Part shown: one piece after another, positions 1-13,522 of the stretch
How positions within the stretch are numbered: position 1 is the stretch's first letter
How the letters are laid out: each line of letters starts with the position of its first letter
Assembly: GCF_950023065.1 (NCBI RefSeq)
Contig: NC_088680.1
Coordinates: 19,332,559 to 19,396,558 of the forward strand
Reading direction: 5' to 3'
Length of the DNA: 64,000 nucleotides
Source of the DNA: Planococcus citri
Lineage: Eukaryota > Arthropoda > Insecta > Hemiptera > Pseudococcidae
Program-made: the position numbers and the translations under genes
The notes under the pieces: generated by a model
Databases searched by the model: none
Seen by the model: the letters and a program-made list of their open reading frames with translations, nothing else
What the model was told of the DNA's origin: nothing

Positions 1-2463
1 AACATTATGGTTTCAGTAGAAAATACATCGAATTACAGCAATTGCCTTACTACAATGTTGCCAAATATACAATTTCAATAGAAAAAGTACCCAGCAGAGA
101 ATTTTTGAACATTTTCAATGCTGAACATAAGATTGAGAAATAAAATTAGTAAAATAGTGTAATAAACTTCGTTGTCAAATACAACTAGTGATCCACTGTA
201 ACGTTGCCAGTAATACATTTTGAAGGCAAAAATCACAGTTCTCTAAAAAAAAATTGATGAATAGAGAATAGACACACATCGCGACCTAAACAAAATAAGA
301 TTCATACATTGCAACGTTACCAAATCACCAAATCTCAGAAAAAAATCACCTTACAACATTTCAACAACTACTTATGTAATTCTCGTAACAGATTTCAGTT
401 CCATTGTACGTAAGTACGTTTCAACGTCAGGAGATTCCAAATTACCTCACCATCTCGCCAATAATCTATAAAGACGAAGAAAATCACATTCGAGCAGATA
501 TAATATAATATAGCGGATATTGGAGGAAAATGATATCTTTTTTATGTCACTGGTAACCGCATACCTGTCCGATAGTAGATCTCTCGGGCAGCGCCGTCTT
601 GCTGGTAGTTTACCAGTCATCGATCTTTCAACTTCGCAGTCCCGTAATTCTAATTATCCGACGATCGAAAGATAAAGCAAACTCGTACACTATATCCACA
701 CACACAAACACCAAGTACCTACATACACAGCAGAAGATGAAAAAGAACACACGAAGAATTCATAGTATTGTTTCTCTTACGAGTACCTAACTATATAACG
801 CAGCATCGTTGTTGTTTCTAGTTTTTTTCTTTCTTTCCTTTTTTTTTTCTATTAAATCACGCCGAGGTCCCGCGTTTGGTTTAGATATAGTCGGATTCTA
901 CTGCTCGAAACGGCCTCTCTTTCTCTCTATCCTACACAGAAAAGAAAAAAACATACACAGGTGTTCGAGAATACCGGTGTATATCGAGGTTAATGAGCTT
1001 GGGTGGTTCGAGGGTGCGCGGATTTTATTCCATCTTCATCGCTTTGTCGCAATCATGCACCCGAGAATCAGAATATCTCGATGCAAGAACACCAACACCA
1101 ATAGGAGGGAAAAAACCTCGACGGTCTTTGGAAACGTTATAGTTTTTTCTTTAAACCAATCATTCGTTGACCTTTTTTTTTTTTCAAATCCACCGTTCTG
1201 CTTCTCAAATATAGTCATCGACCTTGGTAGAGAAAGGTTCGGTGGACGTATTCGCGACGCTGCACACAATGTACCATTAATCTATCTAGGTATACTTGTA
1301 GCTGGTATGCCTGGCTGTGTACGAGTAACTTCGTAAATGTAGCGTGAGAAATTCCAATTCGTGAACCGATCAGTGCGGACACAGACTAAGAGCCCACTGG
1401 TCACACAGCTCAACATTAAACTTATATAACCGCCGCTAACCAGCAAGATGATCTTACGCAGATCTTCTCCATCGCATCTCATCGTCTAACGTACCGAATT
1501 GGAGGAATTTTGGCCACTTTTCTCAGCCTTAAAAAGGTACGTATCCTTAACTGTGGTTGAAAGTCACTAAACTTGGATGTACTCGTAGCAGCATATAGAA
1601 CATATGGTATTATAATGTCATCGCCAGCCAACATCTGGTGGTAATGTAGATAATATTGACCATGCTTGGTATTAGAGTACACGTGGGCACCAGCATGGTG
1701 TTTGTTTATGTATACACAGCTACACACACGAGTGAACCGAAGGGCTGACCTTTGTGCGTAGATCAAATTAACCTCATATTGGCCTTTTAAGAAACTCCCC
1801 CTTTTGTCACAATTAAATTCGAAACATGTAAACAAACGTTAGTACGTGACAACAAGAATTTGAGCAGGTGTTCTGTAAAGAATAATTGTGTCAATGTACC
1901 AAAAGGAACTCGAGAAGCACTTGCTCGACATTTATTCCGGATAATTAGGAAAAATAATCGTTCGATTCGAAACGAAAATTCATTCAAACATATCTGCAGT
2001 TTGAAAGTTTAGAAAACAATTATAAAATTTATTCGAGGCTGTACAAACGTTTAAAATACTCCCCCCCCCCTCTCAAAAAAAGAAACCATTTTAAAAACGA
2101 GAAAAAAATCATTATTTTGTAAAAATGACTGAAATAATTCCAATTCAAAGCCGGAACGATTTTAATCATTTTTTCAGTGAATAATTCGAATTAATGATCT
2201 TTTTTTTTGAAAAAAAAAAATGTAAATTTTAAATTTTCAAGAGTAAATTGAAAAATGATAATTTAAAAAAAAATTAGAAAATTTAATGATCGTCTAATGA
2301 GTTTACCTTCTTGAATTTGGTCAAAATCCAAGGTAGATGTCAGATTGTGTTTTTTTCATCAATCAACACTGTACCTAGCCAAGTCCTGAGGAAATGCCAT
2401 AAAACAGGATTCTGAAAAATGTTGACCACTCTCCTCGCCTTTTTCAAATTCAGACATACCAAA

Positions 2464-2494
<31 letters not shown>

Positions 2495-3659
2495 CGAAGG
2501 AAGAGAAAATCAACTCTAGATTACTGAATTTCACGATCTGATGCCTGTTCTAATGAGTCAAAACAGGACAAACTTGGGAAATGTTTTTTTTTTGGGGGTC
2601 TAGATTTCATCCTTGAAGAGAGAAGAGTCAAAGTTGAAAATTACAAAAAAGCTCTTTTTTTCATAGGACCAAAATCATGACCCAAATTAATGAAAAATGG
2701 TCAAAAATGAAACCATGGATAAGTACTTTTACTGCGATCAACACGTTAAAAATCAAAATTTCAGGGTTCCAGGTCATTTCCCCTACCCTCTCACTATACG
2801 TGGATAGAATTTGATTTTTTTGTCATTTTAGACCTCCCTCCAGCCACCCAAAATTGTCCCAGGTGGTCTAAAATTTGGCACAACTAATGAGAAGTTCCCA
2901 CAAATGTATCTATTAAAGGTTCTACATTTTCTAATCTTATCTCACCTTCTTTTAAAATCAAAAAATTCGATTTTTTTTTTTTTTTTTTTAGACCTTTAGC
3001 AAAGCTTACAGTCCCTCCAAATCCACCTGAGGAGTCCAAATTTGCAACGTACAATAAGAAGGAGTAATTGATGTGCCAGGTTTCAACCTTCTTACCATAC
3101 TTCAATGTGTAGCACGATTTCGACTTTTTTCCCCCGAAATTTCCACAAATTTGGGGAAGGAGAGGAAGCCTATTTTCATTGAGAGACTTCAATTTAAAAA
3201 ATATAAAACATCTGAAATTATAGCTCGCACTTACTTACAGTGCTATTATGAAATTTAAGCTTTGATTTGAAAAGTTCAACTTTCAACTTTAAATTGAAAA
3301 AAAATTCAATGAATGTTTTTTTCAAAAATGTGAGACTAATTCGTCACTTTTTGATAATAAAGCAAGGCTTTTTGACAATTTTTGGCAAAAAAACAAGATT
3401 TTCACAAATTTTAGCAAGAAATCACAACTTAATTTTGAAAATTTTTTGGGATAAAAGATTGAAGCAAATTATGTCATGATTGAGTAAAAAATCAAGATTT
3501 CTTTACAGCAATTTGGTGAAAATGAAACTTTTGGGCAATGTTTGGAAAAAAAGAGATGATTGGAATTTTTTGCAAACGAGCAACGATATTTCTTGCTATT
3601 TTTGGCAGAAAGTAAGACTTTGACGATTCTGGCCAAAGGCAGGGCTTCATCGGCATAAG
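1..3659. other. Left flank, no gene recognised
   Basis: I see no exon chain or recognisable protein in this stretch. Open frames (for example near 809-1336 and 1479-1835) are low-complexity translations without family resemblance. From about 2040 onward the DNA becomes very A/T rich with long homopolymers (a run of A near 2470-2493, runs of T near 2970-2989), typical of degenerate intergenic or intronic DNA. It could be intron of a gene whose exons lie left of the window. Confidence 0.5.
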
Positions 3660-4870
3660 GCTGAAAAAATCAAAATTTCACCAAATTGACCAAGAAAGCT
3701 GAAATTTGAGATATACCCTATTTTCGACATGCCAAATCGATTGGAAACTGTTTCAAATCGTTTTGAGTAGTTTTGGAGCCTCCAGCAGAGTTTTGAAACT
3801 CGAAATCCTCACAAAATCTATCAAATGGAGTTGGAAAGCCAAAATTCGTGCTGCAAAATAATTTCAATACGCTACGAAGTGAACTGCAGGTGGATTTTAA
3901 GTCTTTTTGGAACCTCCAGCAAATTTTTAAAACTAGAAATTTCCCCAGAATTTTATCAAACGGAGATAACATCATCTGAAGACGACTTCAAGTGGATTTC
4001 AAGTCGTTTTGGAGCCTCCAGCGACATTTTGAAAAGTTGTATGGCGTTTTTTGGAAAATTAAAATTTCCAAAAAGTAGCTGGAGACTCCAAAATGATTCG
4101 AATCAACTGAAGTCGTCTTTAGAGAGTCTTAAAATTGAAGTGCAGAGTAAACTTCGGCTTTCCATCTCCGTTCGTTGAAATTTTGGGGAAATTTCGAGTT
4201 TCAAAAATCTGCTGGAGGCTCCAGTAATTTTCAAAAAGTCGCTGGAGGCTCCAAAACGACTCAAAATCCACCTGAAGCTGACTTCGTAACGTATTGAAAT
4301 TATTTTGCAGAATGAATTTCGGCTTTCCAACTTCATTTTGATGACATTTTGTGGGAATTTCGAGTTCTAAAAATCTGCTGGAGGCTTCAGAACTGCTCAA
4401 AACGGTTTGAAACAGTTTCCAATCGATTTGGCATGTTGAAAATAGGGTATATAGCTCGAATTTCAGCTTTCTTGATCAATTAAGTAAAATTTTGATTTTT
4501 CCCCTCATTTTTGGCCTAAATTTGATTTTCAAAAATTCACCAAAAATCGGAAAAGGCACTTTAGCACTTGAAATTCTGACAGGTGATGAACTTTTGCCTG
4601 ATCTTTCGATCTGCCTTTGTACGGTTTAAAAAAATTCGTGCAAGTCCTATGTTGGAACGCAAAATCTGCGATTTCGGCTGACTTGTTAATCAAAATGGCC
4701 GCCATCTTGTAAGTAGGGCCCCTTTTTTTTTAGGACAAAGGCTAGAATGCTACAGATGTTCCCTGGGACTCCTCCTTTAAGAAAGAAATTGTCCTGGAGG
4801 ATCGAGGGGGAGGGGTACAATAGATCCTTATGCGGGCTCCCCGACTTAATTTTTGAAAATTCAACTAAGT
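3660..4870 (-). repeat. Inverted copy of the TGGAGCCTCCAGC repeat family
   Basis: The block is built from reiterated, diverged modules around the word tggagcctccagc followed by a tttttgaaa tract. Its ends are inverted relative to each other: a segment from about 3710 to 3800 (containing accctattttcgacatgcc and cgattggaaactgttt) returns as reverse complement at about 4370-4455. The outer part to about 4870 (shared words around aggatctattgcacccct on the reverse strand) matches, in opposite orientation, the block starting near 51965. Other relatives lie near 36400-37700, 52030-52800 and 58590-58760. It is a dispersed non-coding repeat of unknown class; the open frames in it (3718-4400, both strands) are artefacts of the repeat. 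Confidence 0.7.
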
Positions 4871-7800
4871 ATTAACCAAAACTTTGTAAAAGTAACTGAG
4901 TACGAGCCTTGAATATTGCAAAAGTAAACAAAGCTCCCTTTCCCCTCCACCCATAAGAACTAGAGACACTCTAATGATGATTCTCTTGATTATTTATTGG
5001 TAAATGAACTTGTATACAATGTAGATGGGAAAATACGTAACAAAATCAATAAACATCACATGTGCTTCGAAACTTTGGTCGCATTGACATGGAATGATTA
5101 GATTGAGGGACTGAGAGATACCCTCGTCGTAAGTTCAAAATTTCTGACACAAGTCCACTTATATCAACCTTGAATGATCAGATATCAAACTAAATGAAAC
5201 CAGCCTTTCAATTTGGCATTCGAAAGAAGGAAAGTTATATCATTTCTACAATTCAAGTAGAAACCCTATTTCAAATTCAGAAAAATACATCAATTTGCAA
5301 CAAAATTATACAGATTCAAAACGTAAGTAATCTTGAATTATAAAAATATGAAAAAATCTAGTAGGTATTTTAGCTGAGTCACGTGCAAAGAATTATGCAA
5401 CGTAACATTTCAGTGAAAATATCGATGGCAATAAACATCGAAAAATGATGAAAATGACCCCTTTGCATTTTCGAATCGCATACCAGAAATTTCAATGGAA
5501 AAAAAGTGATGAATATTTTTTCAAAAATCAATTCTGATGTCAGATTGATGACATTTTATTGCCAATTCATTCAAAGGCGAGGTGTAAGAAGAAACGTAGC
5601 CGAAAAAATTGCAAGATCACGAGCAAGGCAAAATTTAACCTACTATCATTGATGGTCAATTCAGAATCAGGAATAATTCTTGGAAAATTCTCAATCAATC
5701 AATCAACCAATCCAGAAGAAAATTCGACCCAGTAACAAAATCGCAATTCACAACTCAGCCCACTGAAAACTTATCAATTCTATGACACTTTCAAACCAAA
5801 ATTCGTAATCCTCCTCAAATTCCACCACTCAATTCCCTCACTTCGTCTCACTTTTCAAACTAAATTTATTCATAGTTCCAAATACTAAAAGTAAACACCT
5901 TCATTTTCATACTTTCCCCATCAAAGTATTAACCTTCTATCACCCCTCAACTCATCCAGAACTGTCGGAATCGTCGCAACTGGCACATAATCTATTCAAT
6001 AATAAAATACCCATCACGATAGACGATAGGGTGAAAAATGCTTTAAAAAATCAATACCGAAACATTACTAAATATATCGAGAAAGCCTACCTACGTTTAA
6101 ACGAGGTATCGAGTACCTTCGATAAAATTAACTTCCGAATCCAACCTCAAAGGAAAGAAACCAAAATGAAAATCCTTTTAACCTGATCTCTAACACAAAA
6201 AAAAAAGAAAAAGAAAAATACCCACAAGTCAGATTGCTTTTTCAAAAGACCTACAGTAATCGAATTTAGTTTCCGTACCTTCACCACCACAGAAATGATG
6301 TGAACTGCTCCGAGATAAACTCAAAACTTCAGCTCATACAGTCAAGTCGAGAGTTTAATGGACAATCAAAAGAGCAGAGATGTGAATCAGAACGCATCAA
6401 TTATTCTTTCATACTACGAGCTTATTACACGAAGTGACATTAATCAAACACATGCATGTCTCGTACGTACAACCATACCACTTTAAACAGGAAAAGGCAA
6501 ATAATAGGATAAATTCATTTAGTTAAATCATCGTTCTTCGTTCATCGAACGGAAGTTTTCTATAAAAAACGTATCAACTAAAATAATACAAGTAAAAAAG
6601 AAGAGGAAAAAAAATTTCGGGTGAAAAATAGCTCTTGCAACACTTCCAACTTCCAAGTCGAAGTCCGGGTGTTCGAGACGTTCACGTGGGTACTTGGAAT
6701 GGTGAAAGGGATTAGAGTAGAGGAAGAGGGATGTGTATAAAAGAGCGCCAGAATTTACCCTTCTTCGAGACGACGACGAGTGTGTGTACAGAAAGGCGAA
6801 ACCACCTCGGTGTATAGAATACTCTTTTCGGAGACTACATTCTTTCTATTATTATTATCATCATCGAAAAACATATGGCATTTTTTCGTAGTACACGCAG
6901 CAGGGTAGCTTCAGCCTTCAGTAGTTCAAATGCTCGTACAGTACAATGCTACCAGTTATGAAATTTATTACCCGGTGATTCGATCAAAGTTTACGTCAAA
7001 CTTTGGTAATCGTTCACCTCTGTGAACTTTCAGACTTTCACCGGTCAGTGGTGGTCACCCTTAGATCGGAACCGGTTCAAAATTCAACGTTGAATCTGCA
7101 AACTGAACGAAATTGCTGCAACTTTGGAACAGTTGAGAGTTAGTTTCACGTATGCGAATTTTCACGACGATGTTCGTACTTCGTAAATCTAAATTTAGTT
7201 CAAATCGGATATGGATATACGCACATGTGTTAACGCTCATATGCAAATAGTTTTCAAAAGAGAACACTACCTACGGTGACAGGAAGAATAAAAACACGTA
7301 ATAAAATGCTTTTAAGATGGTACTCGTTGGTGTGAAATTAACCACACCGATCGACAGTCGAGTTAAAAATAAAGACATTTCGGTATCGTCTACAGTACAG
7401 TACTCTTATCAGTATTTGTCTTCGGTTTTATTTACTCGTTATTAATTACACATCAATAATACGAGTTCGGTTCTTCTATAATAACTACGTACTATATAAG
7501 ATGTTAGAAGAAACCGCAACCAGAGATTAGATTCTACAAATTGAGTATTACTCATTCATATTGGCGCGATACGACTACGATCGTAAATCAAAATGGAGTC
7601 AGAATGATCTGCGAACACTTACTGTTAAAATAAATCAGCTTCCTCGTCGATCCTAATCTTTTAATAGGTGATTTAACTCCCAAACTGATCGGTTCTTCTT
7701 CATCCATTTGAAATCCGTGTAAAAGCACAAAACACAACCGAAGAGAATGAAAAAAACCCCAACTCACCGGAAACTTTTCGAACACGAACGCGATTTGCAC

Positions 7801-8290
7801 CGAACGACGAATTCACATTGATGCGAAAAAGGTAATTAAATATAAGTTGAATTAGTTAATACACAATTACGAAAACAAAGGTTCTATTTAAAAAATTAAT
7901 AATTTCGCATTACGTTGCCGCCACACACTACTATTCCCAGCAGACATCCCATAAACATGATACTCGAACATAAACATACAAGTTGCCGCTTTCACAAATC
8001 CGCTACAACAACGAGGAGAGGGGATGATTAATGCGTCTTGTGAAACGCTCTCTGTTGGGAATCTCGCGAATCAATCAAATAGGTAGGTACCTATTCGGAG
8101 GGAAAATGTGGAATGTGCTGCTTGCAGACAAAGATTGAATGCTGAATTGCTGAATTTTTTCATTTTTTTTAGCTGCTGTATGAATTTATGGAATATGGAA
8201 TCGAAAATGATGGTCTTTTTACCACATTTATCGTCAGAAACATCTTCAATGCACAATGATTCTCAAATAGTAACAACTTTACAATAATTA
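4871..8290. other. Intergenic or intronic DNA, no gene recognised
   Basis: There is no open frame with family resemblance. The only promoter-like element noted is tataaaag near 6737, followed about 30 bases later by a pyrimidine-rich ttcttcgag and an acgacgacgag repeat. Without a downstream gene this is weak. Confidence 0.4.
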
Positions 8291-9002
8291 CAGACTGCTA
8301 ACCAAACCAATTTGAAACTAGATAACGAAAAATCAAAATCAACGAACTTGATGGAATTATTAATTATTTGGATTCTACTTCGAGTCTTTGAACTTTGAAG
8401 AGATTTCTCCTGTTTCGGCTGTTTCTAGTCTCTTTTATTTGTTCGAAATGATAAGAAATGCATTACAAACACTTTGAAGAACTCTTTTCAGAACGAACAC
8501 GTTCGTTTTGTTGCATGATTCATGATTACCAAACATCATCGCAAAACAATAGCCTCATGGAACTGATCTTATTATTGATTTCAAATTCAATCGAACATTT
8601 TTTCTCAACAAATAATATCAATTAACACTTTTCAGAACAGAACAGGTTAATCACTCCGAACCCTAATCACAGACTGCTAACCAATTTGAAACTTGATAAC
8701 GAAAAATCAAAATCAACGAACTTGATGAAATTATTTGGATTCTACTTGAGTCTTTGAACTTTGAAGGGATTTCTCCTGTCTCTAGTCTCTATTATTTGTT
8801 CGAAATAATAAGAAATGCATTACAAACACTTTGAAGAACTCTTTTCAGAACGAACACGTTCGCTTCGTTGCATGATTCATGATAACCAAACATTACCGCA
8901 TTAGCTTCATGGAACTAATATTATTGGTTTCAATCGAACACTTTTTTTCAACAAATATCAATTAACACTTTTCACAACAGAACAGGTTAATCACTCCGAA
9001 CC
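8291..9002. repeat. Tandem duplication of a ~350-bp unit
   Basis: Copy 1 (8291-8662) and copy 2 (8670-9002) start with cagactgctaacc and end with aacaggttaatcactccg. They share nearly all internal sequence, with small deletions in copy 2 (for example the loss of a few bases after aattatt). Neither copy has coding capacity. It is an ordinary local duplication, moderately old judging from scattered substitutions. Confidence 0.85.
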
Positions 9003-9665
9003 GGAATCGAAAGATGACTAATCATTAATCCTGAAATTTCAACACAGTTCGTTGTAAAAGACATAAAAATTCGTCGAAAATGTTCGATCGTTCGTAATCG
9101 CACTAATTTTCCGTCTCGTGGTTTTCAAAAAGGAGAAGTTACTCGAACAACGCATCATAAGCACGATGAAATATAACAAATCAAGTTATAAAAATGCACA
9201 CAAATCAAATAAAGATGTTTAATCGAGAACAGTAGCGAACAAAATGAACTCTGTTTACAACTTGAGTACACATAAAGCAGATGGTAAAATATTAATATCA
9301 CGTATACGAAATTTGTCGCCACATGTATCGCAAAATAGTCGTTGAATGGAATAAATACAGTGTCTCGTTCGTTACAAAATATCAACTAGGATCCTCAAAT
9401 AATTTTTTTTTCAACTTTTAACAAAACGCAGAACAATTTCAATCTTCAACTTTGAGTAACAAAAGGAGGTGAGAGTAAAATAAGCATCTCACAATTCAAC
9501 TACAAACTTGATAACCTCAGCCTGGCTTCATTATCCCCTCATCACCCGCATTAACTTCGACTACATTCAGTCTTGAAACAAGATCACCATTCTATAAATG
9601 TGATCAGTTCAGTTCGGCAAAAGTTGACAATTTTTTCCTCGATTACGTCAACAATAATATTACCA
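9003..9665. other. 3' flank of the CAAP1-like gene
   Basis: Non-coding DNA downstream (on the minus strand) of the CAAP1-like stop codon. It presumably contains the 3' UTR, but no canonical poly(A) signal can be assigned with confidence. Confidence 0.4.
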
Positions 9666-12353
9666 TCAATCATCGTCAGTTATATCGATAAGACACGAAA
9701 CATTTTCATCTGGTACTCCGATATCCAAAAGTGATACGGATGTGTGATCATTCGACTGATGAACTTGGTCGCTGGGTTCATCATCATCGTCATCGTCATC
9801 TATTTCACCTTCTTCCTTATCGCTAGCTGGAGAATCGCTCGTTTTTTTAGGTTTACTGGTTATTTTAGGCTGGGATTGTGCTAATGTCTTAGGCTGAGAT
9901 TGTGTCACTTTCTTAGGCTCAGGTTCGGCTATTTTTTTGCTAAGTTGATCGCTTTTCTGTTTAGTTTCATCTAATAACTTCAACAACTGTAATTGATCAA
10001 CGCTACCTTCTTCTACTCGTTTCAATTCGGAAATCAAAGGGTTCTCTGGTTGGGAATCTTGTTGAGGTGGTTGTGGTTGTTGTTGTTGTTGCTGCTGCTG
10101 TTGTTCTTCTTGTTTTTGCTTCAACATTCTAGCGAATCTCATTCGTTTACGTATATTAGCGCATAGTTTACTGTTTTGAATTATCTCCTTGACGCCTTTA
10201 CTTTCGGCCCATCGTTCGGGCCAAGTCAAATCACCTTCGGAGGTACTAGGTTCAGATGTGAGGTCAATTTGAGCGATTTCGTTTTCGGTGGTGTCTTTTT
10301 GAGCAGGTTCTTTCGAGGTGGAGTCATTATTAGGAGTTTCTTCGGTAGAAAGATCACTAACTGAGTTGTTTTTAGTTGATTCTGTGGAAGGAGGGCTTTT
10401 CTTGGGCGGTTCTTTCGTGGAAAGATCACTAGTTGAGTTGCTTTTAGGTGGTTCCTTCGAAGGAGGACTCTTGTTGGATGATTCTTTCTCAGGGGAGGTA
10501 TTTTTAGGTGGATCTTTCTCACGAGAATTTTTTTTCGATGGTTCTTTCTCAGAAGAGGTATCCTTAGATGATTCCTTCTCAGGAGGGCTCTTCTTGGACG
10601 TTTCTTTTTCAGATTTTTTCTTAGACGATTCTTTGTCAGAAGAACTGTTTTTGCGTTGTTCTTTTTCAGCAGAGTTCTTCTTAGAAGATTCGTTTTCGTT
10701 CGATTTGGAAACATTATCCGATTCCAAGTCGATCTGATCATCAGCATCATCGAGAATAATAATAGCAACATCGTCGTCGATTACTTCAACGTCAAAGGAA
10801 TCTGATTCGTCAACAGGATCTTCAGTCGAAGTGTTGGCTTTTTCAGAACTTTGGTTTTCTTTCGATTCAGGATCCTGTTTCACCTCGGAGGTCGATTCGA
10901 GGGTCTGCTTCGCTTTGGAAGTTGATTCGATGGCGACCTCGGTGGCAGCTTCGGGAGCGTTTTTAGAGGTTGACTCGAGAGCACTGGTGTTGGCTTCTAA
11001 AAGAGCTCGGATGGCTCGAGCTCGCATTTCTAATTCTAAAATTTCTAATAGACTTTTGCCTTTTTTCGAGTCAACGAGAACACTGCCTTCTTCGGTCGTG
11101 TCTTCTTTATCGGAGCTTTCGCTGCTCGAATCGTTTTTGGCTTTTTTCGATTTCTCTTTAGAATGTTTATGTTTAGGTTTTGCTTTCGTTTCTGGTTTCT
11201 TTTTCGAGCGTTTTTCATCTTTTTTCTTCTTCTTTTTGACGATTATTTCGTCGTCGGAAATTTCGATGAGACTGGGTGATCGTTCGACTTTGATTTTCTT
11301 GCTAGGTTTTCCATGCAGTTTGGATTTATCAGCGCGTTTTTTCGACGTGTTCGGGTGAGTTTTTTTATCTATAGCAGAATTAAAAATTCACAGGATTAGA
11401 GAGAATCAAAATGTAAATTAAATTGTCGATGTGAGTTGATCTATTGATTGATAGAATGAAATATTGTTGATTTACCTGGTATTAATGCATCGAGATCGTT
11501 TTTAGAAATTGTGATATCCAAAGTGTCATCGATTTCTTCGATATCGGATCTAAAATAAAACGTACATAATATAATTTTCGTAACGTGATACAACTATCGA
11601 AGGTGTACGAAATTCTTACTTAATTTGAGTACTACTAGTTATTTGAGGTTCTTCAGATGAATCTGTTGAAAAAAACAAACAAATAAACAATATTGATATA
11701 TGCAACACTGAAAAGTATCGAAAGTTTTTAAAGATAAAAACAATATTGTACCTGAACCAAGAACTGAATTCGTAGTATCACTTTCCGAATCCGAAGAACT
11801 ATTCAAATCACGACCTGATACAAATCATAAAGATCATTAGGAAATGTCTAATGCATTTTTCAACGATCAGCGAAAACTTTTAAAACCTTGTAGAGTAGCG
11901 TAAATCCGTTTCTTTGACATTCCCAACAAGTGAACTAAACAATCTGCTTTGATTTCTTCCAAGCTATAACCCTACAACGAGAAAAACATTAAAATGGAGC
12001 ACTATTTAAAGCACCATATTCTGCACTTTTTCAATTACTTTTAAAGTAGGAGGAAGCATTTTCCTCAATTTTTCGTTTTTTATCACAGAAAACATTTCTT
12101 CGATCATTTTTTCTCGATCGTTGATGTAATAACCAATCGGGCGGATTTCTTTGGAAAAGTCAATATCTTCGTTATCCGAACCACTGAGATCATCGAGTTT
12201 ACGTTCCGTTTCCTAAAAAAAATGAAAACTTATTGTATAATTGATTTTTCGGTTTATTCAATATATTTTATAGAAGGTGACAGTCACCTCTTTCTGTAGA
12301 GATCGCTTCAGATGAGATATTTTCTTTTGCCTGAATCTATCACTGCTTGCCAT
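9666..12353 (-). CDS. CAAP1: CAAP1-like protein (caspase activity and apoptosis inhibitor 1)
   Basis: Seven exons on the minus strand, read 12353-12288, 12212-12039, 11971-11887, 11814-11752, 11662-11620, 11549-11476 and 11368-9666. All have GT-AG junctions and sum to 2208 nt (735 residues), in frame throughout. The start is the ATG at 12353 (MASSDRFRQKK). Residues ~45-110 hold the CAAP1 core: YYINDREKMIEEMF, LPPTLKGYSLEEIKADCL and MSKKRIYATLQG, matching the family's helical domain. A second family signature, SLLEILELEMRARAIRALL, lies near residue 275. The remaining C-terminal part is low complexity: about 20 repeats of the type S-x-EKE-S/PxKKxS, a poly-Gln tract (about 10100), an acidic stretch, and a terminal IDITDDD. 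Vertebrate CAAP1 is about half as long (from memory), so the acidic/Lys-Ser tail is an extension. The human protein is reported to restrain caspase activation; here the function is inferred from the family only. Confidence 0.85.
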
Positions 12354-12470
12354 TTTTACTGGTTCATCTGAAATAAAGAACGAACGTTTAGTTGGAGAAG
12401 TAGCATGATTGGAGCATTTAAATAAACTATCGCTTTAAAATAAACACATAAACTGATCGTTCTATAGGTT

Positions 12471-12749
12471 ATTGTCCAACAGACTCGCTTCGGACAGAAC
12501 CCGGAACCGAATTCGTCAAATTTGCTCATCTGTAGTAATTTACTGTAGCACACCTGACTCAATCATTTTCAATCAAAAGAAAACGGTTTTAACTGGTGTG
12601 CAAATCGTTCCATAAGTTTTTCATTGTCCAACAGACTCGCTTCTGACAGAACCAAATTCGTCAAATTTGCTCATCTGTAGAGATTTAATGTAGCACACCT
12701 GACTCAATCATTTTCAATCAATAGAAAACGGTTTTAACGGATGTGCAAA
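12471..12749. repeat. Tandem duplication upstream of the CAAP1-like gene
   Basis: Copy 1 (12471-12604) and copy 2 (12623-12749) share attgtccaacagactcgctt, ttcgtcaaatttgctcatct, cacacctgactcaatc and aaaacggtttt. Differences are a few substitutions and a small deletion. The duplication lies 120-400 bp 5' of the CAAP1-like start codon, in the divergent interval with RPL13, so it may carry duplicated promoter elements. No known factor site was recognised. Confidence 0.85.
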
Positions 12750-13522
12750 AATGAAAAGAAAAGCATGTGAAGAGACTTACACACCGGAGAAGACACCACG
12801 ATGAAGATGAAACCGATTCAATCATCACTCCTCCAATGCGCTCGTGAAGGGAAAGCTTCGGCAAGAAATCCAAAGTTGAAACTTTGATAGAAGTCTTCAC
12901 GAATCATTTTTCGATAGTTTTTTGTAATTTCATGATTAAAACATCTTCAATGTGATGATAAAAATCAGAAAAAGTTGGAGTTTTGAACTTTTGAAACAAA
13001 AAGTTCTCAAAAGTTTTTCAAAAAAGTTTGAGTGGAAAAAATTTTATTTTTTTGGCTTTTCGTCTAAATTTTTCAGCCAGTTTATCTACTTTCAATGCTG
13101 CCTGTTTCCTACTTTCGTAAGAAAGCCAAAAAGATAAAGCCTGATTGATAAAATTCCACACACAATCACGCTTTGAGTTTTGAAGTGCCACGGCCATGTA
13201 AAAATTTTCTCAAATTTTACCTCAGTTTAATTATTTTATCGGAAAATACGTAAGTAAAATTTATGTATCTACATAATTTCACATCTAAGCTTTACTATGA
13301 ACTAATTACCTCGCGATATTATCGTCGTGTATTCTTCCATTTCGTGTTTTTTCGTCATCAAAACACCAAAAACGTGCATTGAGCTGATTACCTATGACCG
13401 GCTCGTAGCTATCGTTGAAATCAATTACGAGCTTCTCTATCCTTATTTCGGTATCCATTTTTCATCTCTGTGGCATTACTAATTACTTCGTGTTACTTTA
13501 CAGATCATACTAAAATCTAAGA
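12750..13522. promoter_or_regulatory. Divergent CAAP1 / RPL13 intergenic region
   Basis: The two genes are head to head, and promoters for both must lie in 12354-13522. The RPL13 coding exon is preceded by a splice acceptor (tttacag ending at 13503) 19 bases before the ATG. A short non-coding first exon therefore probably lies upstream, as is usual for ribosomal-protein genes; a pyrimidine-rich ttcttccatttcg near 13333 could be the 5' TOP start. No TATA box could be assigned. Confidence 0.4.

Noticed and set aside
565..620. Possible short minus-strand coding exon starting ATG at 620 (MTGKLPARRRCPRDLLSDR) with donor gtatgc at 564-559
   Set aside because: Only 18 codons, no recognised homology and no partner exon in the window; could arise by chance.
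809..1336. 175-codon plus-strand open frame
   Set aside because: Phe/Ser/Arg-rich low-complexity translation with overlapping frames on the other strand and no family resemblance.
10226..10771. Long overlapping frames on both strands within the CAAP1-like last exon
   Set aside because: Shadows of the repetitive Lys/Ser/Glu coding region of the true gene.
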